Shown here: positions 18,012 through 25,758 of the stretch, piece after piece
Position numbering within the stretch: the first letter of the stretch is position 1
Layout: the number at the start of each line of letters is the position of its first letter
NCBI GenBank assembly: GCA_003569205.1
Contig: BGOK01000006.1
Location: 1 to 64,000, forward strand
Origin: Verrucomicrobiota bacterium
GTDB lineage: Bacteria; Verrucomicrobiota; Verrucomicrobiia; Opitutales; UBA953
Length of the DNA stretch: 64,000 bases
Direction of reading: 5' to 3'
Program-made: the position numbers and the translations under genes
Notes under the pieces: generated by a model
The model's database searches: none
What the model was told of the DNA's origin: nothing
The model's input: only the letters and a program-made list of their open reading frames with translations

Positions 18012-19109
18012 TTAGCGGGTCCAAGTTAGCCCAGCCGCACGCGCGGCCTCTATATAGGCATGCAGGTCGCGGTCGCACAGCGCTTGGGGCGAAGCCCCAG
18101 CGTGCCGGTCACGATACCAAGCCGCCGTGGTGTGGACGGTCGTGGTGAAATCCCAGACGGGCTTCCAGCCGAGGACTTCCTCGGCCTTGGTTATATCCAG
18201 ATGAAGTAAGCCAGCTTCATGTGGGGCCGCCGGATCGGTGAGATCTTCCTGGCGGCCAGGCCACTCGTGCATCAAGGCGTCGACCAAGTCTCCGACAGGG
18301 CGAGCGGATTCGCCGCGTGGGCCGAAGTTAAAACCCTCCCGCAGGCGGGCGGGCTGACGGGCCAAGCTCGGCTGACGCAGGCAGGCGCCCAACCAGAGAT
18401 AGCCGGCGAGCGGCTCGAGCACATGCTGCCATGGTCGCGTGGCACGCCGATTACGGATGACTGCGGGGGCCCCTGCCTCCAGCGCCCGAATGCAGTCGGG
18501 AATAATTCGATCCGCCGAAAAATCGCCGCCCCCGATGACATTGCCAGCACGCCCGGAAGCCAAGGCCCCAGGCCCTTGCGCCGGCAGGTAGGAGCGCCGC
18601 CAGGAAGCGACTAAGATTTCCGTCATGCCTTTAGAGGCGCTGTATGGATCGTGTCCGCCCATCGGCTCATCTTCGCGATAGCCAGCAGAGCGCTCGTGGT
18701 TTTCGTAGCACTTGTCCGAGGTCACAACGACGACCGTAGCCTCCGGAGCCTCAACCCGGACGGCATCCAGCAAATGTGCTGTGCCCATCACGTTGGTTTC
18801 CATCGTCTCAACTGGGATCGAGTAGGAAAGGCGGACTAACGGCTGCGCCGCTAGATGGAGGACAATTTCGGGACGGAATTCTCGAACCGCGGCTCGGACC
18901 GCGGCTCGGTCACGGACATCGGCGAATTCGGACCGCAAACGCTGAGGCAATCCGAGCCAAGCATGCAGCGGCTGGTCGGCCTGTGGCGCGAGGGCATACC
19001 CGCGGACATCTGCACCCAAGGCCAGTAGCCAATGGGCGATCCACGCACCTTTGAAGCCCGTCTGACCCGTGAGTAGCACGCGTCGTCCACTGTAGGCACC
19101 ACCGAACAT
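18012..19109 (-). CDS. rfbG: CDP-glucose 4,6-dehydratase
   Basis: Extended SDR that converts CDP-glucose to CDP-4-keto-6-deoxyglucose. The Rossmann motif LLTGQTGFKGAWIAHWL, VTSDKCYEN, catalytic DPYSASKGMTE (YxxxK) and AGNVIGGGDFS are typical of RfbG. I chose the ATG at 19109 (MFGGAYSGRRVLL) because it overlaps the rfbF stop as TAATG, indicating coupled translation; an upstream start at 19145 would lie inside rfbF. 365 aa. Second enzyme of the rfbF-G-H cassette. Confidence 0.95.
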   Translation of the reverse strand: MFGGAYSGRRVLLTGQTGFKGAWIAHWLLALGADVRGYALAPQADQPLHAWLGLPQRLRSEFADVRDRAAVRAAVREFRPEIVLHLAAQPLVRLSYSIPVETMETNVMGTAHLLDAVRVEAPEATVVVVTSDKCYENHERSAGYREDEPMGGHDPYSASKGMTEILVASWRRSYLPAQGPGALASGRAGNVIGGGDFSADRIIPDCIRALEAGAPAVIRNRRATRPWQHVLEPLAGYLWLGACLRQPSLARQPARLREGFNFGPRGESARPVGDLVDALMHEWPGRQEDLTDPAAPHEAGLLHLDITKAEEVLGWKPVWDFTTTVHTTAAWYRDRHAGASPQALCDRDLHAYIEAARAAGLTWTR

Positions 19110-19876
19110 TACCACTTTTTCCAAGGAGCCCGGCCCGAAGCCCACAGTTCCTCGAGGAGGTTCTTCTCGCGCAAGGTATCCATCGGCTGCCAGAACCCGC
19201 GGTGTGGATAGGCTGTAAGTTGATTGCTAGCAGCTAGGGCCTCCAAGGGGCTGCGCTCCCAGATACAGTCATCGCCAGTGATCAAATCGAGGACCGCGGG
19301 CTCAAGGACAAAGAAGCCTCCATTAATGAAAGCCCCGTCCCCTGCGGGCTTTTCCTTAAAAGAGCGCACCGCACCTTGCTCGATCTCTAAAGCCCCGTAA
19401 CGGCCTGGGGGTTGCACTGCGGTGACGGTGGCCTTGCGGCCAGCCTGCCGATGGCAGGCAAGTAAGGCGGCAATATCGACATCGCCAACCCCATCGCCGT
19501 AGGTGAGAAAAAACGTCCCGTCGAGATGCTCCCGGACTCGACCGAGGCGACCGCCCGTCTGGGTCTTTTCCCCAGTATCCACCAAGGTGACCCGCCAAGG
19601 CTCGGCATTGCGCTGATGCACCTCCATCGTGTTCTTGTTCATGTCAAACGTGACGTCGGACATGTGCAGGAAGTAGTTAGCGAAATACTCCTTAATGACG
19701 TACCCTTTGAATCCGCAGCAGATTACGAAATCCGTCACCCCGTGGGCAGCGTAGATTTTCATGACATGCCAAAGGAGGGGCTTCCCGCCGACTTCCACCA
19801 TAGGCTTCGGACGTAAGACCGTCTCCTCACTGAGGCGTGTACCGAGACCGCCGGCCAAGATGACAGCTTTGGGCAT
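19109..19876 (-). CDS. rfbF: Glucose-1-phosphate cytidylyltransferase
   Basis: Makes CDP-glucose from CTP and glucose-1-phosphate, the entry step to 3,6-dideoxyhexoses. The nucleotidyltransferase motif AVILAGGLGTRLSEET and RPKPMVEVGGKPLLWH lie at the N-terminus, with YGDGVGDVDI as the metal site and FKEKPAGDGAFINGGFFV in the sugar-binding part. 255 aa, matching RfbF. Start at 19876 (MPKAVILAGG). First gene of the minus-strand operon rfbF-rfbG-rfbH-SDR-GT, and divergent from the GT2 gene at 20,129. Confidence 0.95.
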   Translation of the reverse strand: MPKAVILAGGLGTRLSEETVLRPKPMVEVGGKPLLWHVMKIYAAHGVTDFVICCGFKGYVIKEYFANYFLHMSDVTFDMNKNTMEVHQRNAEPWRVTLVDTGEKTQTGGRLGRVREHLDGTFFLTYGDGVGDVDIAALLACHRQAGRKATVTAVQPPGRYGALEIEQGAVRSFKEKPAGDGAFINGGFFVLEPAVLDLITGDDCIWERSPLEALAASNQLTAYPHRGFWQPMDTLREKNLLEELWASGRAPWKKW

Positions 19877-20007
19877 GGAGGCAGAGACAGGCACGTCCTT
19901 TAGTTAGGCCCGAGTAAACCTTGTTTCAAGCGCAGAAACTAACAGCAACGAGTACTTACTACGGCTGGCAAGCGATAAAGGGTAGGTCGTAACCGACACG
20001 TCATCGT

Positions 20008-20037
20008 ACTCAACTAGATAGCCTCGGTCAGTTGAGT
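20008..20037. promoter_or_regulatory. Inverted repeat in the rfbF/GT2 divergent intergenic region
   Basis: ACTCAACT (20008-20015) and AGTTGAGT (20030-20037) form a perfect 8-base stem around a 14-base loop. It sits in the middle of the 250-base gap between the divergent rfbF operon and the GT2 gene, so it could be an operator or an RNA stem. No other evidence. Confidence 0.35.
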
Positions 20038-20128
20038 GAGGAAAAGCCTCTGATAAGCCTAAATGTGATACCTCAGATTCACGCTCCAACCTTGTCCTCT
20101 CGCGTCGCCAGCGGCTGTGTGCGTCGCT

Positions 20129-21127
20129 ATGAACCCACGACCTTCAATTAGTGTGGTCCTGCCAACCTATAACTGCCGTCACTTACTCGGTGCTCATCTG
20201 CGTGCGATGCAAGCGTGGCTAGACTTAGTCGATGAAGTCATCGTCGTGGACAGCCGCTCGACGGACGGTACGCTGGACTTAATCCGGGCCGAACTACAGC
20301 ACCCGCAGCTCCGTATCATTGAACGTGACCGCGGGCTTTACGCCTCCTGGAATGAGGGCATCGCCGCGACGACGGGTGACTGGGTCTACATCAGCACGGC
20401 CGGTGACCTTATCACCCGGGATCAACTCCTGCACCTCCGGGAGGTCGGTGAAGCACTCTCGGCCGACGTAGTCGTCAGTCCCCCAGACTTCGCCTATGAG
20501 GATGGACGGCCAGCCCGTGACCTCGGGTGGCCGCCGGCTAAGTTACTGGCGGCCTTCGGCCTTGGACAACCGTTCGCGATGCAACCAGAGGCCACGCAAT
20601 TCCTAGCCTTCCAATTCTGCCCCCAAGCAATCCTCGGGAGCTCGGCCTCGAATCTTTATCGAGGACCCCATCTGCGCGCACGTCCCTTCCCCGCGGAATA
20701 CGGGGTCGTCGGCGATACCGCCTGGATCATGCGTTATGGCCACGAGACGCGCCTGGCGCTGACTCCGCGAAGTGGCTCCTCCTTCTGCATCCACGAGAAA
20801 GAATCTAAGGGGACGCCTGAACAGTGCGTGGAGCTTCACCGACGATTGATTGGCCATGAATCGGCCCGGCTCCGCGAAAGCCTGCAGGTCAGCCCGCGGC
20901 TGGCAAACCTGTTGGACGAGCAGGAACGTCCTGCACGCACGAAACGGCTGTGGGCGGAGAAGCGCCAACTATGGCACGCACCAGAGAATCGAGTGACCAA
21001 CAAACTCCGCTGGCTGTCCGTCACTTCACGCTACCTATGGTCCAGGCTGAAGGACAAGCGACTGGCTCGACGGTCCATGCAGGCGCTGCAAACGAACAGC
21101 GCTTTATTTACACACCTGTCCGACTAG
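20129..21127 (+). CDS. GT2 family glycosyltransferase (tandem paralogue A)
   Basis: GT-A fold inverting glycosyltransferase. N-terminal SISVVLPTYNCRHLL, EVIVVDSRSTDGTLDLI, then RDRGLYASWNEGIAATTGDW and VYISTAGDLI, where SAGD (here TAGD) replaces the DxD. This GLY(Y/A)..WN.G...GDW pattern is typical of WcaA/GT2 enzymes in O-antigen loci. 332 aa from the ATG at 20129 (MNPRPSISVV), with a GTG-side extension rejected. The gene at 21565 is a close paralogue, sharing PTYNC, the DSRSTDGTL stretch, RIIERDRGLYASWNEGIAA and the RARPFP...GDTAW segment, so the two arose by duplication and probably transfer related sugars. Confidence 0.85.
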   Translation: MNPRPSISVVLPTYNCRHLLGAHLRAMQAWLDLVDEVIVVDSRSTDGTLDLIRAELQHPQLRIIERDRGLYASWNEGIAATTGDWVYISTAGDLITRDQLLHLREVGEALSADVVVSPPDFAYEDGRPARDLGWPPAKLLAAFGLGQPFAMQPEATQFLAFQFCPQAILGSSASNLYRGPHLRARPFPAEYGVVGDTAWIMRYGHETRLALTPRSGSSFCIHEKESKGTPEQCVELHRRLIGHESARLRESLQVSPRLANLLDEQERPARTKRLWAEKRQLWHAPENRVTNKLRWLSVTSRYLWSRLKDKRLARRSMQALQTNSALFTHLSD

Positions 21128-21564
21128 GCCCCCTAGGCAAAAATCAAGTTCTCCCTCCCACGCTAGTTTTCAGTGGGATACGGGATTCAGCGCAAAATTC
21201 ACAGTTTTTGGAAGGTTGAAGCGAGTCATTATCTTCTGGGCGGAAAGTACGATTGCGCGGCTCGCTGAGCGGTAGCTTTAAATGACCGAGTTCCGTCGCG
21301 TAGGCCTCGGATAGCACGGCGCCATTGCGTAAGGGTAAGCCGTAGCGCCGCCCGCCTCGGCGGCAACCTTCCACCATAAGAGGATACCCTATGCCGTCGC
21401 GTAAAAAGTTGCTAGACCGCGATTTGTCCCAAATTTCCCTTCGCTCTCGTAAGAGCAATACGCATCCTACTTTACGACACCTTATTGTATATTGTCTCAA
21501 TTAGAATAGTTCGCAATCTAAGGTTGCTTTCATTTTTGCGACCGCTGGCAATATTAGACACCCT
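21128..21564. other. 437-base gap between GT2 paralogues; possible gene remnant
   Basis: Noticeably more AT-rich at the right end than its neighbours. A minus-strand stretch at about 21230-21360 reads RRYGLPLRNGAVLSEAYATE and on to LKLPLSEPRNRTFRPEDN, which has the look of real coding sequence, but I recognise no family and there is no plausible start. It may be the remnant of a deleted gene between two duplicated genes. No terminator or RNA gene seen. Confidence 0.3.
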
Positions 21565-22548
21565 ATGGCAGCAAAGCCGACACTCACCGTAGTTATTCCC
21601 ACTTATAACTGCGCTCCGCTCATAGAGCGGCATCTTGCGTCGATGGCCAAATGGGTCGATCTTGTGGACGAAATTATCGTCGTCGACAGCCGCTCTACCG
21701 ACGGAACGCTCACACTCATTCGATCCCACCTACAGCACCCGAACCTCCGCATCATCGAGCGCGACCGCGGCCTCTACGCCTCTTGGAACGAAGGTATCGC
21801 CGCCGCCAAGGGCGACTGGATCTACGTCAGCACCGCGGGGGATATCATCGGCCGGGAGCATCTGGCCCGCCTTTTGGCCGCCGGCGTCGACACGGACGCC
21901 GACGTCGTCGTCAGCCCGCAGCGCTTCGTCGACGAGACCGGTGCGCCTATCGTGGATGGCCCATTCGTGAACCCCGCCATCCACAAGGCCTTAGCACCCT
22001 TCGGCCAAGTCGTAGTGCCACCCTTGCTAGTCAGGCTGTTTGCGTTCCGCAAGGCGAAGCCCAACGCACTACTTGGTAGCTGCGCCAGCGACCTGTTCAA
22101 AGGCTCCTTCCTCCGAGCACGACCTTTCCCGACTGATTACGGCACGCATGGCGATACGGCTTGGACGCTGCGGCATAGCGGGGAGATGAGCCTCTGCCTG
22201 GTGCCGGTGGCCGGCGCCGACTTTTGCATCCACGCCAAAGAACCCGTCTCCGAGGCCGTCGACCTGAAGTCAATTCTAGACCAAATATTCCTGCGCGAAG
22301 CGCGCGGCGAACTTCCCGCCGCACATGCCGCCTTGGCCGCGTTGGCGCTGGGCACACGGATGGCCGCCATCGAGCGAAGTAAACGCTGGCGCCAGCGACC
22401 TCGCACCATCTCAAACTATCTGGGCTTTATGAGCGCCGCGGTTCGCTATCTTTGGCTCCGGGCTCGCCTCCAAATGGTGGAGACCAAGTTGGAACGAGCA
22501 CTGTTGGTACAACTAAGGGCGCGGGGGAATCAGACATTAGTCGGATAG
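21565..22548 (+). CDS. GT2 family glycosyltransferase (tandem paralogue B)
   Basis: 327 aa paralogue of the GT2 gene at 20,129, with the same order of motifs: VVIPTYNCAPLIERH, EIIVVDSRSTDGTLTLI, RIIERDRGLYASWNEGIAAAKGDW, STAGDIIGREH, LLGSCASDLFKGSFLRARPFPTDYG and GDTAWTLRH. The C-terminus ends in a basic helix-rich segment (YLWLRARLQMVETKLERALL) that may touch the membrane. Start ATG at 21565. Its 3' end overlaps the convergent gene at 22,537 by 12 bases. Likely adds a sugar in the same polysaccharide as paralogue A. Confidence 0.85.
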   Translation: MAAKPTLTVVIPTYNCAPLIERHLASMAKWVDLVDEIIVVDSRSTDGTLTLIRSHLQHPNLRIIERDRGLYASWNEGIAAAKGDWIYVSTAGDIIGREHLARLLAAGVDTDADVVVSPQRFVDETGAPIVDGPFVNPAIHKALAPFGQVVVPPLLVRLFAFRKAKPNALLGSCASDLFKGSFLRARPFPTDYGTHGDTAWTLRHSGEMSLCLVPVAGADFCIHAKEPVSEAVDLKSILDQIFLREARGELPAAHAALAALALGTRMAAIERSKRWRQRPRTISNYLGFMSAAVRYLWLRARLQMVETKLERALLVQLRARGNQTLVG

Positions 22549-23481
22549 CCACAAATCCCCGGCTGGGCGAGTGCGGAAGTCATAGATTTTTCTGAGCAGC
22601 TTCACCCATGCCCGCGCCCATCGGTTTATCCCGGCGTGGCATGACGCTGCCAGCTTGGCGTCGTACAGTACCGCGGGCTCGACTTTGACCAGCTTAGTCC
22701 AGTCGCCGGCAAAGTTATAAGCGTGCGCCGGCGCCCACCAAGGGCGGGCTGAACCCTTGTAATGAGTGCCGCCGCCAGCGAATCCGATATTGAGTACGAG
22801 ATTGTGCCGGGGAATCACCGTCAGGCGCTCCGACCGGAGCATCTGTACAAGGAGTTGAAAGTCCCAAGTGTGGATGTCGCCCCCTTGAATGCGGAGAAAG
22901 GACCGCTCCAGGACGCGGAAGGTGCGACCGCCGAAGAGTCGAAGCCATGGCTCGTCTGCCCGCACCATCTCCGGAATTAGCCGATACTCGTCCCAAGTCC
23001 GCCGCCAAGTGGCCCAACCCCAGGTGGTGGCGATTCGACTGAAGCCATAATCCTCTGGTAGTGCGACGTCGGGGACCATATTCGTGCCGGCAATAAGGCC
23101 GATGCGCGGATCATGACGGTGACGCTCCAACATCGCCGCAGCATAGGGGAAGAAGGCCGGCGAAGGCAGGCAGTCGTCCTCCAAGATAATACCTTCACCC
23201 GCCTCGCGGAGAAACCAGTCGATAGCTGCACTGACCCCGCGACCGCAACCAAGATTGTCCGTCTGGAACAGCACGCGGCAATCGCAGGGCCAGTCTACCT
23301 GCGCGACCAGACGCCGGACTTCGCTGACGCGCTCCTCCTCCTCCGGGCGCGCCGGCCGAGGCCCGTCGCAAGCAAAGAAAAAACGTGCTGGTCGGGCGGC
23401 ACGAATGGCCTCAAAGACCCTCGCAGCGGTGTCGGGGCGGTTGAAGGCAATGAGAAGGACCGGTGGGGTCGGGAAGGCCAT
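22537..23481 (-). CDS. GT-A-type glycosyltransferase (HlpA-like group)
   Basis: 314 aa. N-terminal PPVLLIAFNRPDTAARVFEAI, then RFFFACDGPRPARPEEE, LGCGRGVSAAIDWFL and ILEDDCLPSPAFFPYAAAML, where EDD is the metal/nucleotide site, followed by GFSRIATTWGWATWRRTWD. This is the layout of the nucleotide-diphospho-sugar transferases often annotated as GT2 or hemolytic-protein HlpA-like. No signal peptide. It stands alone on the minus strand between plus-strand genes. Donor and acceptor unknown. Confidence 0.75.
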   Translation of the reverse strand: MAFPTPPVLLIAFNRPDTAARVFEAIRAARPARFFFACDGPRPARPEEEERVSEVRRLVAQVDWPCDCRVLFQTDNLGCGRGVSAAIDWFLREAGEGIILEDDCLPSPAFFPYAAAMLERHRHDPRIGLIAGTNMVPDVALPEDYGFSRIATTWGWATWRRTWDEYRLIPEMVRADEPWLRLFGGRTFRVLERSFLRIQGGDIHTWDFQLLVQMLRSERLTVIPRHNLVLNIGFAGGGTHYKGSARPWWAPAHAYNFAGDWTKLVKVEPAVLYDAKLAASCHAGINRWARAWVKLLRKIYDFRTRPAGDLWLSD

Positions 23482-23578
23482 AACGCAACTTGACGACGGC
23501 AGGCCGTGAAGTCAATCGGGGGGCCCGTGTGGGGCTAACGATTTACTTCAAAATGGCCTCTCTAATAATTTTTGTAAC

Positions 23579-23710
23579 ATGCAGTATTTAGTCACAGCCT
23601 CAGCGGCCTTTAGGGACATGCATCTCGCACGCCGACTGCTCGCCAAAGGGCACCAAATCATCGGCCTAGACAAACATCGATATAAGATGCTGCGGGGCAC
23701 GTTCATGGAA
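23579..23710 (+). pseudogene. Remnant of a UXS/epimerase-type SDR N-terminus
   Basis: MQYLVTASAAFRDMHLARRL followed by LAKGHQIIGLD copies the start of an extended SDR such as uxs at 32,206 (MRYLVTGAAGFLGYHLSARL, then LRDGHQVVGMD). The glycine-rich NAD motif is destroyed (TASAAFRDM instead of TGAAGFLGM) and similarity stops after about 35 residues. This is a decayed fragment, left by recombination or duplication of a sugar-epimerase gene, immediately upstream of the Gfo/Idh gene. The rest of the 311-base gap 23482-23792 shows nothing I recognise. Confidence 0.6.
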
Positions 23711-23792
23711 AGTTGGTGGAAAGCCGCCCCTTTCCAGCGAACGCGAAGAATTCCTTCTTCCCTTGCTCTACCATCTCGAGGTAAAAAACGCC

Positions 23793-24896
23793 ATGACACC
23801 ACGCCCCCTTGGTTTCGGCATCTGGGGAACCGGCATGATTGCCGAGTTCCACGCGAAGGCGCTCGCCGAAATCCCCGGCGTCAAGGTCGTGGCGGCCTAT
23901 AACCGCACTCCGGCCAAAGCGGAAGAGTTTGCCCGGAAGTTCGGAGCGGTCGCCTGCGCGACCCCGGAAGCTTTGCTGGCACATCCGGACGTAGACGTGG
24001 TCTGCTTGTGCACGCCGAGCGGTGACCACCTCGCCCCCGCGTTGGCCTGCGCCCAGGCCGGCAAGCACGTGGTCGTAGAGAAGCCCCTTGAGGTCACCCT
24101 CGCCCGTTGCGATGCACTGACGTCGGCCTGCGCCCAAGCGGGCGTCGTGCTCGCCGGCATCCTGCCCCGCCGCTTCGGCGCTGGCTCGCAGGCGTTGAAG
24201 GCCGCCATCGATTCAGGGCGCTTCGGGCAAATCACTTTAGCGGGGGCGCTTATCCCTTGGTGGCGTACACAAGCCTACTACGATTCCGCCGCTTGGCGTG
24301 GCACGTTCGCCCTCGATGGCGGCGGGGCCCTGATGAATCAAGGCATCCACACCATCGACCTGCTGCTTTGGTTCCTCGGCCCAGTGAAGCGCGTCTCGGC
24401 GACCGCCGGGCTCGTCGCCCATGAGGGCATCGAGGTCGAAGACATTGCCGCGGGCTGGATCGAATTCGCCAACGGCGCCCGAGCGACGCTCGCGGGCTCG
24501 ACGGCTTGCTGGTCTGGCACAGGCTTCCCCGCTGAAATTCGTATTCACGGCACGACTGGCTCGGCCGTGCTCCGCGATGACAAACTGACGGCTTTCGAAT
24601 TCGCAGTGCCGCAGGCCGCCGACGCCCAGCACCTTGCGCCCGCGGCCGAAGGGGCTGGGGCCGGCGCCAATGACCCGAAGGCGATTGGGCACGCCTGGCA
24701 TCGGATGAACTTAGAAGACGCCATCTCCGCCATCCGCTCAAAGGGCCGTCCTTCAGTCGATGGAGCCGAAGGCCGCAAAGCAGTCGAGCTGATCCTCGCC
24801 CTCTACGCGTCGGCGCAAAACGGCGGAACTCCCGTGGAGCTCCCGCTCAAGGGTGACCCCGTCCTCCGCCCGCTAAGCGTCAAGAAGCAGGTTTAG
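23793..24896 (+). CDS. Gfo/Idh/MocA family oxidoreductase
   Basis: NAD(P)-dependent sugar oxidoreductase, 367 aa. Rossmann start LGFGIWGTGMIAEFHAKAL, the conserved CTPSGDHLAPAL, EKPLEVTLARCDAL (catalytic EKP), and a C-terminal substrate domain with DGGGALMNQGIHTIDLLLWF (the His-x3-Asp pair of the family). The start at the ATG at 23793 (MTPRPLGF) is the one that gives the family N-terminus. Such enzymes oxidise or epimerise many sugars or inositols; in a glycan locus it may make a modified UDP-sugar (WlbA-like), but the substrate is not predictable. The 3' end overlaps the convergent GH128 gene. Confidence 0.85.
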   Translation: MTPRPLGFGIWGTGMIAEFHAKALAEIPGVKVVAAYNRTPAKAEEFARKFGAVACATPEALLAHPDVDVVCLCTPSGDHLAPALACAQAGKHVVVEKPLEVTLARCDALTSACAQAGVVLAGILPRRFGAGSQALKAAIDSGRFGQITLAGALIPWWRTQAYYDSAAWRGTFALDGGGALMNQGIHTIDLLLWFLGPVKRVSATAGLVAHEGIEVEDIAAGWIEFANGARATLAGSTACWSGTGFPAEIRIHGTTGSAVLRDDKLTAFEFAVPQAADAQHLAPAAEGAGAGANDPKAIGHAWHRMNLEDAISAIRSKGRPSVDGAEGRKAVELILALYASAQNGGTPVELPLKGDPVLRPLSVKKQV

Positions 24897-25675
24897 TCTC
24901 CCGCCGAGCGATACACTTCGCCGAGTTTGGTGAGTTCACCGTCCTTCAGCAACGCGGCCTTACCAGTGCCGGTATTAAAATAGGCGTAACGCTCAACGAA
25001 CCGTTGCCGCTCTAAAGCCCGCAGGGCGCCCTTCAGGAACTGCACCTGCCCAGCCTCGTCCGCACTCGAATACATGCCGTTGAACTCCGTGACCCAAACG
25101 GGTCGCTTGTAGTTCGCGTTCAGTTCCTTGAGCCAATCTTCGAAAGCCCCCGGGTCAGCGCTGCGGTACCAATGGGCGGTGACGAAATCAATCCGCAGTT
25201 TCTTGCGCTGGGCTTGCTCCATGAACTCGCGCATCCACGCCCCGCCCCCGCCGTCTGAAGAGACGCTGGGCGAGCCTAAGCGGAGTTTCTTCTCTTCGGC
25301 GAACTTCACCAAGAGCGGCCAAGCCTCAATCGCCTGAGCCACCGTGAGGTTACCCTGTGAAGTGCGCTCGGGCTCGTTGAAACCGAGCAGATGCTTGGCG
25401 TTGGTGTCGCTAACCTGGCTAAGTTCTGAAGACCCCACGGGCTGCCGATTGCCCTTCACCATCGGGACAAATTCGTAGCCTTCCGTACCCTTCCCTGAGC
25501 CGCCCCACGCATACCACCACGTGCAGCCGAACTGCTTGGCCGATTCAGGCCGATTCCCCGCCCACCCTTTCTTGGGCGAGCGGCGCGCCGACTTTTCCTG
25601 CGCCCAGGCCGACCATGGAGCCAGGGTCGCGGTCGCCAGCAAGAGGCGCAGGGTGTCTCGACGGCTTAAGGACAT
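24893..25675 (-). CDS. Secreted GH128-like (Asl1-type) glycoside hydrolase
   Basis: 260 aa. Twin-arginine-like signal peptide: SRRDTLRLLLATATL, hydrophobic core, cleavage after AWAQ. The mature part has the GH128/Asl1 TIM-barrel features: WWYAWGG, LLGFNEPERTSQ (acid/base Glu in NEP), IDFVTAHWY and RPVWVTEFNGMYS (nucleophile Glu in TEF). Family members cleave beta-1,3-glucan. Start at the ATG at 25675 (MSLSRRDTLRL). In this locus it could trim or release the polymer, or degrade a foreign glucan. Exported to the periplasm or outside. Confidence 0.8.
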   Translation of the reverse strand: MSLSRRDTLRLLLATATLAPWSAWAQEKSARRSPKKGWAGNRPESAKQFGCTWWYAWGGSGKGTEGYEFVPMVKGNRQPVGSSELSQVSDTNAKHLLGFNEPERTSQGNLTVAQAIEAWPLLVKFAEEKKLRLGSPSVSSDGGGGAWMREFMEQAQRKKLRIDFVTAHWYRSADPGAFEDWLKELNANYKRPVWVTEFNGMYSSADEAGQVQFLKGALRALERQRFVERYAYFNTGTGKAALLKDGELTKLGEVYRSAGD

Positions 25676-25758
25676 AGAAAAAAGGTAGCAGGCAGTAAAA
25701 TGATGCAAAGCGTCAAATCGCCCTTTGCAGACGAGAGGCCGTAGCCTTTAATCGGCCC

